From positions 136,255-200,254 of the forward strand of contig CAWFYC010000024.1 in the NCBI GenBank assembly GCA_963819855.1: 64,000 nucleotides of DNA. Reading direction: 5' to 3'. Origin of the DNA: JAMXLO01 sp963819855 (GTDB lineage: Bacteria; Pseudomonadota; Alphaproteobacteria; Acetobacterales; Acetobacteraceae). This document shows positions 7,792 through 16,380 of this stretch, one piece after another. The first letter of the stretch is position 1, and each line of letters starts with the position of its first letter. Made by a program: the position numbers and the translations under genes. Under the pieces are notes generated by a model. The model saw only the letters and a list, made by a program, of their open reading frames with translations, made no database searches and was not told where the DNA came from.

Positions 7792-9426
7792 TTAAGCGAC
7801 GAGTTTCCGCTCCCCCGACGGCTCGTCGAAGACAACCGGGCTCAGCAACGTGTTCACGGCACGCTGCGGCCCCGCTGCCAAGTGTTCGCTGGTGGGCTGA
7901 GACCATTGCTGATCGGTGACAGGCAGAATTGCCTTTGTTGCTGCGAGCGCATTCACCCAACGCCGTGCCGCCTCAAATGCGGGGCCGGTGATCACCAGCG
8001 GCGCGCAACCCTCTGCTTCCCAGATCCGCGACATGAAGTCCGGGAACAGCGTCATTAGCTGGCCTTGCTGCCAGAAATCCGACCGGTTGCCGATATTCAA
8101 GTATGATTCGGTCGGCAATCCTTCGGCGAGAACGAGGTTATGCCTCGGCAGTTCGACGTGGTAGTAGGTAACTGCGTTCCCGGGAACCTGCGCGATCGAC
8201 GTGCCGTTGATCAGATACTTCACCGGCGTCAGTATTCCGGCAAAAAAGATCGCATGGTCTGGTGAGAGCCACAGGTCGCGGCAGGGCCTGCCCGGCCCGA
8301 AGGCGTTGGCGGATACACGGATCGGCCACACCTGCTCGGGTCTCGGATGCCGTTGGCAGTCCACGCGACGATGCCCGATCCATATCACCGGTTCGGTCGT
8401 CTCGCCGAACAGGACCTCGAGACGGTCACCCTCGCGCAATTTCTCGACGGCGACCGGGCCCTCGTCAGTCATGATTCGTGTGCCCTCGGCAAAGCAGGCA
8501 ATGAGCTCGACGAAAGTTCCCGCGCCATTGGTGACGATGGAGAACTGAGACGGATCCAGGGTTGTCGGGAGCCCTGTATCAAGGGTCACACCGGTCAATT
8601 GCGCCAGAAGCGAACCCGTACCGTTGATGCCGGAAAAGAAATTCAAATCCTGACTTGCATCATAACTTGCCGACTTGACGGAGGAGATACCGGCGACTCC
8701 GATCAGGTCGTCGACCCCATAGCCGGCGATGGTCAGGCTCATCCCGTCCTGCGTGTTGGGCAGCGCCAGTTCGTCATGCCCTGTTCCGCTCATGTCGACG
8801 ACCTGATCGGCGGCGTTGCCGGTCGCGTTCGACAGATCGCCGATCTCGGACAGATTGGCGACGCCACCCGAAAGGGCGATGGTGCCATCGTTGAACGCAT
8901 CGTCGGCGGTCGCGTTAAACGTCGCCCCATTCTTCAAGGTGATGAGGGCTGTAGGGTCCACGATCGCCGTGGCGTCGAAATTCACCCCGTCCATGGTGAT
9001 GACGGCACCGAGGTCGATGCCAAAAGTCGAGGCCGTGAAGGCAACCTTACCGGGAGCGCCGACACCGTCGCTCTTGATATAGAGTGTCTGGTTGTGGAAG
9101 TCGCCGCCGGTGGTGTCGGAGGTATAGGTCAGGACAGCGCCGTTGCCGACCTCGAGCAGCCCGCTGTTGCTTGCCGTGCCGTCGGTCGACCGTGATCCGC
9201 TTACCGCACTGACAGTGATTGACTGTTGGACGTCGAGGGTGACGTTAGGTGACAGAAAGATTGTGCTGAGCGAGGTGGCAAAGGGAAAGCCGGTATCGAC
9301 GACTGACGTGTAAGAGCCCGACGCGAAGGTGGCATCGTCACCGTTGCCCGGTTCTGCGCTGCCGGTCCAATTGGTCGCCTTGCTCCAAACACCGCCGAGT
9401 ATGTTACTCCAGTTCCTGGCCACCAT
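7792..9426 (-). CDS. Beta-solenoid protein with C-terminal Hint (hedgehog/intein-type) domain
   Basis: 544 residues. Residues 1-310 are Gly/Asn/Asp/Thr-rich, with alternating beta-strand patterns (GNGAVLTYTSD, LITLKNGATFNA) like autotransporter-type passenger domains. Cys 311 opens a Hint_2-type domain: CFAEGTRIMTDEGPVAVEKL, then WLSPDHAIFF and VELPRHNLVLAEGLPTESY, followed by an ~85-residue tail. Known Hint domains catalyse self-cleavage or ester transfer at this Cys. No N-terminal signal peptide is seen, so export by type I or another route is inferred. Co-oriented with the Sel1 gene. Confidence 0.85.
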   Translation of the reverse strand: MVARNWSNILGGVWSKATNWTGSAEPGNGDDATFASGSYTSVVDTGFPFATSLSTIFLSPNVTLDVQQSITVSAVSGSRSTDGTASNSGLLEVGNGAVLTYTSDTTGGDFHNQTLYIKSDGVGAPGKVAFTASTFGIDLGAVITMDGVNFDATAIVDPTALITLKNGATFNATADDAFNDGTIALSGGVANLSEIGDLSNATGNAADQVVDMSGTGHDELALPNTQDGMSLTIAGYGVDDLIGVAGISSVKSASYDASQDLNFFSGINGTGSLLAQLTGVTLDTGLPTTLDPSQFSIVTNGAGTFVELIACFAEGTRIMTDEGPVAVEKLREGDRLEVLFGETTEPVIWIGHRRVDCQRHPRPEQVWPIRVSANAFGPGRPCRDLWLSPDHAIFFAGILTPVKYLINGTSIAQVPGNAVTYYHVELPRHNLVLAEGLPTESYLNIGNRSDFWQQGQLMTLFPDFMSRIWEAEGCAPLVITGPAFEAARRWVNALAATKAILPVTDQQWSQPTSEHLAAGPQRAVNTLLSPVVFDEPSGERKLVA

Positions 9427-9555
9427 CGCTCTGTTCCATCTTTCCTGCCTGCACCCTTGCGTTGCCGCTGTCTGGCGAACCGATCGTCAGGTCCCACCGA
9501 AGCCAGCGCCTGGGCACAGAGCCCGTAATTACACGACCGTACCATATAACAAGTA

Positions 9556-9587
9556 CGGGCCTGCCCATAAGAATCGGGGCAGGCCCG
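9556..9587 (-). terminator. Stem-loop terminator after the 18-residue-repeat protein
   Basis: CGGGCCTGCCC pairs perfectly with GGGCAGGCCCG (11-bp arms, 10-nt loop), followed on the minus strand by a modestly T-rich TACTTGTTATATGG. It lies 16 bp beyond the stop of the gene ending at 9603 and fits an intrinsic terminator separating it from the Hint gene. The gap 9427-9602 holds nothing else recognisable. Confidence 0.6.
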
Positions 9588-9602
9588 CCAGACTTCAGTT
9601 TG

Positions 9603-11255
9603 CTAACTGAAGGCGAAGTTCTGTGCGTGGATCGAAGCAAAAGCCAGGTCGAGTGAGCCTGAGCCGAGGTGGATGAGTGTGCCACCATTCCCGTCACTGG
9701 TCGCGTTGAGCTGACTGATGTTGGTGTAGCCGAACGCTTGCAGGTCGATCAGCCCATTGGTGTCGCCATCATCAGCGAAGCCCGTCAGCACGACAGTTCC
9801 GGAATTGCCGGCACTGGCATTGATCGTGAGGTTCAGTTGCCCGCCGGACAACTCGTCGGCGATACTTACGTTGGCGTTGGAGTTCAGAACGATGCTGTTC
9901 TGGGCGCCAATTGAGTCTATCGTCGTTCCCGTTCCGGTGGCATTCAGCGTGACTACGCCGTTGCTGCCGAGCGCGATCGAGTCGGTTCCCTTGGTCGCGG
10001 CGATGGTATCGCTGTCGCCCTTCGCGGAAAGGGTGTTCTTGCCACTGCCCAGGGTGATGGTGTCGTTGTTGCCGTCCGCGCCGATCTTGTTGTTGCCGTT
10101 GCCGACCTTGATCGTGTCGGTATTGCCGTTGGACGTCAGGGTGTTGCCGCCATTGCCGAGCGTGATCGTGTCGGTATCGCCGTTGGCCAAGACGGTGTTG
10201 CTGCCGTTGCCGGCAGTGATCGTGTCGTTGTTCCCATTGGACGTCAGGGTGTTGCCGCCGTTGCCGAGAGTGATCGTGTCGTTGCCGCCGTTTGCCGTCA
10301 CTTTATTGGCGGCGTCCCCCAGTTTGATGCTGTTCGAGGAGCCGTTGGCCACTACGGTATCACCGCCTGGCTCGTCGGAAGTCCCCATGGTGATCGTGTT
10401 GTTGTTGCCGCTGGTGCTCAGGAAGTTGTTGCCGTCTCCCAGCGTGAACTTGCCCGCTCCGCCGTTGGTGACGTTGATCGTGAAGTCCTGATCGCTTTTG
10501 CCGGTTACCGTGTTGTTGGTGCCGGCGAGGGTGATGACGTCGGTGTTGTCCGGACCCGGTTCAGAGGCATTGGCAGGGCCCACCGTGATGGTCGCGTGCC
10601 CTCCAAGGTCCTTTATGACGTTGTTGCCGCCCCCAACCGACATCTTGTCTTGAACACCGGCCTCGGTGATGGTGTTGTCACCGTTGCCGATCATGATGAG
10701 GTCGAAGCCTTGGCCGCCACTGATGGTGAAGTTCTGATCGCCACCGATGACAGTGTTGTGCTGACCCCCGTCAATAACTGACGTAGTGAACCCGAAGTTT
10801 TCGTCACCGCTCTTGCCAGCGTTCACGGAGCTGTTCCCCGCCCCGCTGAAGATTGTATTCGTGGCGTCGGAATTGACGGTGATATCGTTGAAGAAACCCT
10901 GGAGGGAGACGTTATTGTTACCCTCCGTGTTTTCCAGTTTCGTGGTGTTCTCGCCGGTGCCGCCCTGGACGGTAAGAGTGCTGCCGATATGGCCGCCGCC
11001 TTCCGTCTGGACCACGTTGAAGGCGCCGCCGACATTCACGGTGTCGGTCACGCCAACGAAGGTCGCGGGTGGACTTGCGTTGCCGTTGAGGTGCACCGTC
11101 GCGCTGCCGGAGCCGGTGTTGATCTGGTCGTTCGCCCCCATCGCATAGATGACGTTGTTGAAGGCAAAGGCGGTGATGGTTTCATCAAGCCCAGGCAGCG
11201 GATCCCCGATGAGGATGCTGTTCCCGTTGGGGCCGCCGTATATATTGGAACTCAT
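9603..11255 (-). CDS. Asn/Gly/Thr-rich beta-solenoid adhesin-like protein with 18-residue repeats
   Basis: The chosen ATG at 11255 has an AGGAGAG SD on the minus strand, giving 550 residues; an upstream in-frame start at 11318 is less likely. No N-terminal signal peptide is seen. About residues 309-425 form 6-7 tandem 18-residue units of the type DTITLGNGGNTLTSNGNN. They resemble RTX/haemolysin nonapeptide turns (GNGxN, DTI) but lack the strict GGxGxDxUx consensus. The C-terminus (QLNLTINASAGNSGTVVLTGFADDGDTNGLIDLQA region) resembles ends of type I-secreted repeat proteins. A surface or secreted structural role is inferred. Confidence 0.8.
   Translation of the reverse strand: MSSNIYGGPNGNSILIGDPLPGLDETITAFAFNNVIYAMGANDQINTGSGSATVHLNGNASPPATFVGVTDTVNVGGAFNVVQTEGGGHIGSTLTVQGGTGENTTKLENTEGNNNVSLQGFFNDITVNSDATNTIFSGAGNSSVNAGKSGDENFGFTTSVIDGGQHNTVIGGDQNFTISGGQGFDLIMIGNGDNTITEAGVQDKMSVGGGNNVIKDLGGHATITVGPANASEPGPDNTDVITLAGTNNTVTGKSDQDFTINVTNGGAGKFTLGDGNNFLSTSGNNNTITMGTSDEPGGDTVVANGSSNSIKLGDAANKVTANGGNDTITLGNGGNTLTSNGNNDTITAGNGSNTVLANGDTDTITLGNGGNTLTSNGNTDTIKVGNGNNKIGADGNNDTITLGSGKNTLSAKGDSDTIAATKGTDSIALGSNGVVTLNATGTGTTIDSIGAQNSIVLNSNANVSIADELSGGQLNLTINASAGNSGTVVLTGFADDGDTNGLIDLQAFGYTNISQLNATSDGNGGTLIHLGSGSLDLAFASIHAQNFAFS
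9983..10331 (-). repeat. Tandem 54-bp coding repeats
   Basis: Six to seven copies of a 54-bp unit encoding 18 residues (consensus DTITLGNGGNTLTSNGNN). Adjacent DNA units are highly similar, for example the recurring GTGTTGCCGCCATTGCC-type segments on the plus strand. This implies recent unit duplication and likely copy-number variation among strains. Confidence 0.8.
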
Positions 11256-11420
11256 GACGTCCTGCTCTCCTGTTGTTGGTTGGTCCTTGCCGCCGGCATC
11301 AGCAGGACTGCTAGGCACGGGGTCTTGAAGATGCCGATTGTACTCGAGGCGGCTTCTTGTGATGTCACGGTGGAAGCGCCGCCACAGTAACGAATAACGT
11401 TTCGCTGTCTATGGATCGGA

Positions 11421-11446
11421 GGGATTGAGCACTAAGATTCAATCCC
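11421..11446. promoter_or_regulatory. Inverted repeat upstream of the repeat-protein gene
   Basis: The 378-bp gap 11256-11633 has no gene. It carries GGGATTGA and TCAATCCC arms (8 bp, perfect) separated by 10 nt, about 165 bp upstream of the 11255 start and 190 bp upstream of recO. It could be an operator or a small hairpin; function unproven. Confidence 0.35.
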
Positions 11447-11633
11447 GTAGCTGTAATATCGGTCCCGGTTGCAATCCAAGATATATGCACGCGAGATTGA
11501 GCTAAATCCTGGGTGGTAAATGCTTGATGTCGCGGGGCAGATCACCCGGCCAGGAAGCCTGCTCCTCGCGCCTTGAAATTGGCGGTGGCGGTGGCTGGCT
11601 TGGCGCTCCGATCGTCCCAACTTAGCCTGCGAT

Positions 11634-12383
11634 ATGGATTGGGACGCACCCGCAATCGTGCTCGATGCACGACCGTACGGCGAAGGCGACGCCATCGCCA
11701 CGGTGATGACGGCGGAACATGGCGCGCATCGCGGCCTGGCGCGCGGTGGTGCGGCGCGCGGGCGCACGGCGATCTGGCAGCCCGGCAACCTCGTGCATGT
11801 GCGCTGGGTCGCACGTCTCGCCGAGCAACTCGGCAGCTTCAGCGCGGAACTGGTGCATCCCGGGGCCGCGCTCGCCATGGACGACGCGCTGGCCTTGGCG
11901 ATGCTGTCGGCGGCCTGCGCTGTGGCCGAAGGGGCGTTGCCGGAACGCGAACCGCATCCGCGGGTGTTCGACGGCCTGCTGCACCTGATCGTCCACCTGT
12001 CACAGGGTGCGGTCGTGCTCAGCGACCTGATCCGCTGGGAGACAGTGCTGCTCGCCGATCTCGGCTACGGACTTGATATCGCAAGCTGTGCGGTCACCGG
12101 TGAGACGGCAGGCCTCGCCTTCGTCTCGCCGAAGACCGGCCGCGCCGTGACCGCGACGGGGGCCGGCATCTGGGTCGAGCGTCTGCTGCGTTTGCCGTCC
12201 TTTCTGGTGGGCGGAAACGACGCCACTCCGACGGACTGGCGCGACGGTCTGCGGCTCACCGGCCACTTCCTGGAGCGCGACGCGTTCGGCCTTCACCACC
12301 GCCCGCTGCCGGCCGCGCGCCGGATGCTATACGACCGCATTGCGGCACTGGCCGCCGATTCGGAGCAGCAGAATGCCGGATGA
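11634..12383 (+). CDS. recO: DNA repair protein RecO
   Basis: Mediator of RecA loading in the RecFOR recombination pathway. 249 residues: an N-terminal OB fold (IVLDARPYGEGDAIATVMTAEHG, then GLARGGAARGRTAIWQPGN) and a helical C-terminal half with LLADLGYGLDIASCAVTG. No complete CxxC zinc site is visible. The gene overlaps the parC start by 11 bp, as in related genomes, and ATG 11634 matches the family N-terminus (MDWDAPAIVL). Confidence 0.92.
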   Translation: MDWDAPAIVLDARPYGEGDAIATVMTAEHGAHRGLARGGAARGRTAIWQPGNLVHVRWVARLAEQLGSFSAELVHPGAALAMDDALALAMLSAACAVAEGALPEREPHPRVFDGLLHLIVHLSQGAVVLSDLIRWETVLLADLGYGLDIASCAVTGETAGLAFVSPKTGRAVTATGAGIWVERLLRLPSFLVGGNDATPTDWRDGLRLTGHFLERDAFGLHHRPLPAARRMLYDRIAALAADSEQQNAG

Positions 12384-14589
12384 CCTGATCGGGCGTATCG
12401 AGGACACTCGCCTGACCGACGCGCTGTCCGAGCGCTATCTCGCCTATGCGCTCTCCACCATCATGTCGCGTTCGCTGCCGGATGTGCGCGACGGGCTGAA
12501 GCCGGTGCACCGGCGCCTGATCTACGCCATGCATCTGCTGCGGCTCGATCCCACCGCCGGCTTCAAGAAGTGCGCCCGTGTCGTGGGCGACGTGATCGGC
12601 AAGTTCCATCCGCACGGCGACGTTGCCGTCTACGACGCGCTGGTGCGGCTCGCGCAGGATTTCGCCGCGCGCTATCCGCTGGTGGAAGGGCAGGGGAACT
12701 TCGGCAACATCGACGGCGATAACGCCGCGGCCATGCGTTACACCGAGGCGCGTCTGACCGAGGTCGCGCGCGCGCTGCTGTCCGGCATCGACGAAGACGC
12801 AGTGGATTTTCGTCCCACCTATGACGGCGAGGAAAGCGAGCCCATCGTCCTGCCAGGTGCGTTTCCCAACCTGCTGGCGAATGGAGCGGCGGGGATAGCG
12901 GTCGGCATGGCGACCTCGATTCCGCCCCACAATGCTGCCGAGGTGTGCGCCGCGGCGATTCATCTGATCCGTCATCCGGGGGCGACGACAGCGGACCTGC
13001 TGCACCATATGCCGGGACCGGATTTTCCTACCGGCGGTGTGATGGTGGAGGACAAGGCGGCGATTCTCGCCGCGTATGAGACCGGACGCGGCGGCTTTCG
13101 GGTGCGGGCGAAGTGGGCGGTGGAGAAGGGCAAACACGGCACCTGGCAGATCGTCGTCACGGAAATCCCGTATCAGGTGCAGAAGGCGAAGTTGGTCGAG
13201 CAGATCGCGCAGCTGCTGGAAGAGCGAAAATTGCCGCTGCTCGGCGATGTGCGCGACGAAAGCACCGAGCTGGTCCGCCTGGTGCTGGAACCCAAGACGC
13301 GCGGCGTCGAGCCCGAGGTGCTGATGGAGACGCTGTACCGCGCTTCGGCGCTGGAGGCGCGGTTTCCGCTGAACATGAACGTGCTGGATGCGACGCGCAC
13401 GCCGCTGGTGATGTCGCTGCCGCAGGTGCTGCGGGCCTGGCTCGATCATCGCCACGAGGTGCTGCTCCGCCGCACCCATCACCGGTTGGCGGCGATCGAG
13501 CGGCGGATCGAGGTCCTCGACGGTTACCTGCTGGTCTATCTGAACGTGGACGAGGTGATCCGCATCATCCGTAATGAGGACGAACCGAAGCCGCAATTGA
13601 TGCAGACCTTCAAGCTGACGGACACGCAGGCCGAGGCGATTTTGAACATGCGCCTCCGCTCGCTGCGCCGGCTGGAAGAAATCGAGCTCCGCAAGGAGCA
13701 CAAGGCGCTGTCGAAGGAACGCAAGGATATCCAGGCGCTGTTGAAGGACGAGACGCTGCGCTGGGACCGCATCGCCGGGGAACTCGAGGAAACCCGGAAC
13801 AAATTCGGCTCCGGCGCGCTGGGCGCGCGGCGCACCGAACTCGGCGTGGCGCCGTCGGTGGTCGAAGTGGCCAGCGAGGCGTTCGTCGAGCGCGAGCCCA
13901 TCACCGTGATCCTGTCCGACAAGGGCTGGATCCGCGCGGTGAAGGGTCACATCGGCGACGATGTCGAGCTGCGGTTCAAGGAAGGCGATCGGTTGAAGCG
14001 CCTGCTGCACTGCCAGACCACCGACCGGCTGACGCTGTTCGGCACCAACGGCCGCGCCTACACCCTGAAGGCGGCCGACCTGCCGCGTGGCCGCGGCGAC
14101 GGCCAGGCGGTGCGGCTGCTCGCCGAGCTGACCAACGAGGATGATGTCGCCGCCTTGTTCATCGCGGTGGAGGGCGGTCGGTACCTGGTCGCGTCATCGA
14201 CCGGCCGAGGCTTTGTCGTGCCGGCGGCGGAACTGGCGGCGGAAAAGCGCACCGGCAAGCAGGTGCTGAACCTGCGGCCAGGCGAGGAGGCGGCGCTGTG
14301 CGTGCCGGCTGACGGCGACCATGTCGCGGTCGTCGGCAGCAACCGGAAGCTGCTGATCTTTCCGCTGGAGCAGGTGCCGGAGATGACGCGCGGCGGCGGG
14401 GTCATCCTGCAGCGCTACCGCGACGGCGGGCTGGCGGATGCGAAAGTGTTCCGGCTGGCGGACGGGCTGACCTGGCGGCTGGGCGACAAGACGCGGACCG
14501 AGACCAACCTGCGCGACTGGATCGGCGAGCGCGCGCAGGCGGGACGGCTGCCGCCGAACGGGTTCCCGAGGGCGGGGAAGTTTGGCTGA
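12373..14589 (+). CDS. parC: DNA topoisomerase IV subunit A
   Basis: Chromosome-decatenating type II topoisomerase, breakage-reunion subunit, 738 residues from ATG 12373 (MPDDLIGRIE). The catalytic Tyr 123 lies in AAAMRYTEARL. The N-terminal winged-helix/tower region is followed by a coiled coil near residue 440 (LRRLEEIELRKEHKALSKE) and C-terminal blades (GTNGRAYTLKAADLPRGRGDG). The quinolone-region motif reads HPHGDVAVYDAL: the position of E. coli Ser80 is Val 84. The upstream in-frame ATG 12340 lies inside recO and is not conserved. Confidence 0.95.
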   Translation: MPDDLIGRIEDTRLTDALSERYLAYALSTIMSRSLPDVRDGLKPVHRRLIYAMHLLRLDPTAGFKKCARVVGDVIGKFHPHGDVAVYDALVRLAQDFAARYPLVEGQGNFGNIDGDNAAAMRYTEARLTEVARALLSGIDEDAVDFRPTYDGEESEPIVLPGAFPNLLANGAAGIAVGMATSIPPHNAAEVCAAAIHLIRHPGATTADLLHHMPGPDFPTGGVMVEDKAAILAAYETGRGGFRVRAKWAVEKGKHGTWQIVVTEIPYQVQKAKLVEQIAQLLEERKLPLLGDVRDESTELVRLVLEPKTRGVEPEVLMETLYRASALEARFPLNMNVLDATRTPLVMSLPQVLRAWLDHRHEVLLRRTHHRLAAIERRIEVLDGYLLVYLNVDEVIRIIRNEDEPKPQLMQTFKLTDTQAEAILNMRLRSLRRLEEIELRKEHKALSKERKDIQALLKDETLRWDRIAGELEETRNKFGSGALGARRTELGVAPSVVEVASEAFVEREPITVILSDKGWIRAVKGHIGDDVELRFKEGDRLKRLLHCQTTDRLTLFGTNGRAYTLKAADLPRGRGDGQAVRLLAELTNEDDVAALFIAVEGGRYLVASSTGRGFVVPAAELAAEKRTGKQVLNLRPGEEAALCVPADGDHVAVVGSNRKLLIFPLEQVPEMTRGGGVILQRYRDGGLADAKVFRLADGLTWRLGDKTRTETNLRDWIGERAQAGRLPPNGFPRAGKFG

Positions 14590-14624
14590 TTCGCTGTCTG
14601 CTACCCGCTGAAAGTTCCTGCCCT

Positions 14625-15479
14625 TCAGCGGCCACCGAAGCCCGATCCGATGGCGATGCTCTTGAAGATGTATCGGTGCATCAGGATGGTCAGGATCAAA
14701 CCGGGCAGCATCGAAATGGTGGCGCCGGCCATCATGTAGTTCCACTGCGTGCCCTGCTGACCCTGGAACATTGTCAGGCCCAGCGGCAGCGTCGCGTGGT
14801 CGGGGCCGTTCACCGCGATCAGCGGCCAGAGGAAGGAATTCCACTGGCCGGTGAAGGTGAACAGTGCCAGCAGGCCCAGCGCCGGCAGCGACAGCGGCAG
14901 GAAGATCGTGAGCAGGATACGCAGATGCGAGGCGCCGTCGATGCGTGCGGCATCCTCCAGTTCCTGTGGGATGGTGAGGAAGAACTGCCGCAGCAGGAAG
15001 GTGCCGAAGGAACTGAACGCCACCGGCACGATCAGGCCCTGATAGGTGTCGATCCAGCCGAACGCTCCCATCATCAGGAACAGCGGAATGACGATGACCG
15101 CCTGCGGCACCATCAGCGTCGCGAGGTAGACGACGAACAGGCCGGCGCGCCCGGGAAATTTCAACCGCGCGAACGCATAGCCGGCCAGGCTCGACACCAC
15201 GAGCACGATCGCGGTGACGGTTCCGGCGACGAAGGCGCTGTTGAGGAAGAACCGGCCGAACGGCAGATAGCGCCATGCCGCGACGAAGTTGAACCACTGC
15301 ACACTGCTGGGCAGCAGGCGCGGCGGCATGGCGAACACCTCGCGGTCCAGCCGCAGCGCATTCGAGACCATCCAGAAGAACGGAAACAGGAACACCATCG
15401 CGACGATTGCGATGCCCAGGTGCCGCATGGCACTCGCGGCGCGTGCCGCCTTGCCGCGGCGGGACACCTCAGATGTCAT
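14625..15479 (-). CDS. Carbohydrate ABC transporter permease, MalG/UgpE family
   Basis: 284 residues with about six TM helices. The cytoplasmic EAA loop EDAARIDGASHLRILLTIFLPLS, here near residue 185, contacts the ATPase. It pairs with the MalF-type permease, whose gene overlaps this one by 11 bp, and with the binding protein at 16381. The gene is convergent with parC. The substrate is probably a sugar or polyol, but cannot be named. Confidence 0.92.
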   Translation of the reverse strand: MTSEVSRRGKAARAASAMRHLGIAIVAMVFLFPFFWMVSNALRLDREVFAMPPRLLPSSVQWFNFVAAWRYLPFGRFFLNSAFVAGTVTAIVLVVSSLAGYAFARLKFPGRAGLFVVYLATLMVPQAVIVIPLFLMMGAFGWIDTYQGLIVPVAFSSFGTFLLRQFFLTIPQELEDAARIDGASHLRILLTIFLPLSLPALGLLALFTFTGQWNSFLWPLIAVNGPDHATLPLGLTMFQGQQGTQWNYMMAGATISMLPGLILTILMHRYIFKSIAIGSGFGGR

Positions 15480-16374
15480 AGTGCACCCAGCGTCGCTGCA
15501 GCCGAAGCTGCAACGCGGTCAGCGCCATGATCACGGCGAACAACACCCAGGCGATCGCCGAGGCATAGCCGAGCCGATAGGTGACGAAGCCCTGGCTGTA
15601 GATGGCATAGCCCAGGGTGGTGGTGGCCGCACCCGGCCCGCCACGCGTCAGCGCGTAGACCTGATCGAAAATCTGCAAGCTGGAAATCGCTGTGAGCACG
15701 GTGCCGAAGAACAGCGACGGCGAGATCAACGGCAGCTTGATGCGCCAGAACCGCTGCCAAGGTTTCGCGCCATCGATCGCGGCGGCGTCGAGGTAGGTCG
15801 ACGGAATGGATTCAAGTGCTGCGCCGAACAGCAGCAGGTTGTAGCCGACATGCGACCACAACGAGACGATCACCAGTACTTGCAATGCGTAGTCCGGGCT
15901 GGTGATCAGGTTGGGGATTGCGAGGCCGAGTGCGGCGAAGCTGCCATCGACGATGCCGCCCGGCGTCAGCATCAGCAGCCAGACCAGCGCGATGCCGACC
16001 AGCGGCGTGAAGGTCGGCAGAAAGAACAGCAACCGGAACAACTGCCTGCCCCACGACAAGCTGCCGATCCACACTGCCATGACAAGCGCGAGCACGATGT
16101 TCAGCACCAGGTATTCCGCGGTGTAGAACAGCGTGACACGGAGCACGCCCCAGAAGATCGGGTCCCGCGTCAGCAGGTTGACGTAGTTGGCCAATCCGAC
16201 GAACCGCGTCTGTCCGATCACCTGCCAGTTGCTGAAGCTGAGCAGCAGGGAGGCGAGCAGCGGCAGGATCAGGAAGGTGATCAGGCCGAGCAAGCCGGGC
16301 AGCAGGAACGGGATGGCGGCGCGCAGGTCGGAACGTCGCCGGCGCCGGCGACGCCTTGTGTGCGTTGCCGCCAA
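15469..16374 (-). CDS. Carbohydrate ABC transporter permease, MalF/UgpA family
   Basis: 301 residues beginning with a basic stretch (HTRRRRRRRRSD) before the first TM helix. About six TM helices; the EAA loop is LDAAAIDGAKPWQRFWRIKLPLIS near residue 198. It lies 6 bp after the binding-protein gene stop and overlaps the MalG-type permease by 11 bp, a typical binding protein-MalF-MalG operon. No ATPase gene (MalK/UgpC type) lies nearby, so one from elsewhere probably serves it. Confidence 0.92.
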   Translation of the reverse strand: MAATHTRRRRRRRRSDLRAAIPFLLPGLLGLITFLILPLLASLLLSFSNWQVIGQTRFVGLANYVNLLTRDPIFWGVLRVTLFYTAEYLVLNIVLALVMAVWIGSLSWGRQLFRLLFFLPTFTPLVGIALVWLLMLTPGGIVDGSFAALGLAIPNLITSPDYALQVLVIVSLWSHVGYNLLLFGAALESIPSTYLDAAAIDGAKPWQRFWRIKLPLISPSLFFGTVLTAISSLQIFDQVYALTRGGPGAATTTLGYAIYSQGFVTYRLGYASAIAWVLFAVIMALTALQLRLQRRWVHYDI

Positions 16375-16380
16375 ACGCGT

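Noticed and set aside
10000..10330. CRISPR-like regular repeats
   Set aside because: The 54-bp units are coding, in frame and without unique spacers; no cas genes.
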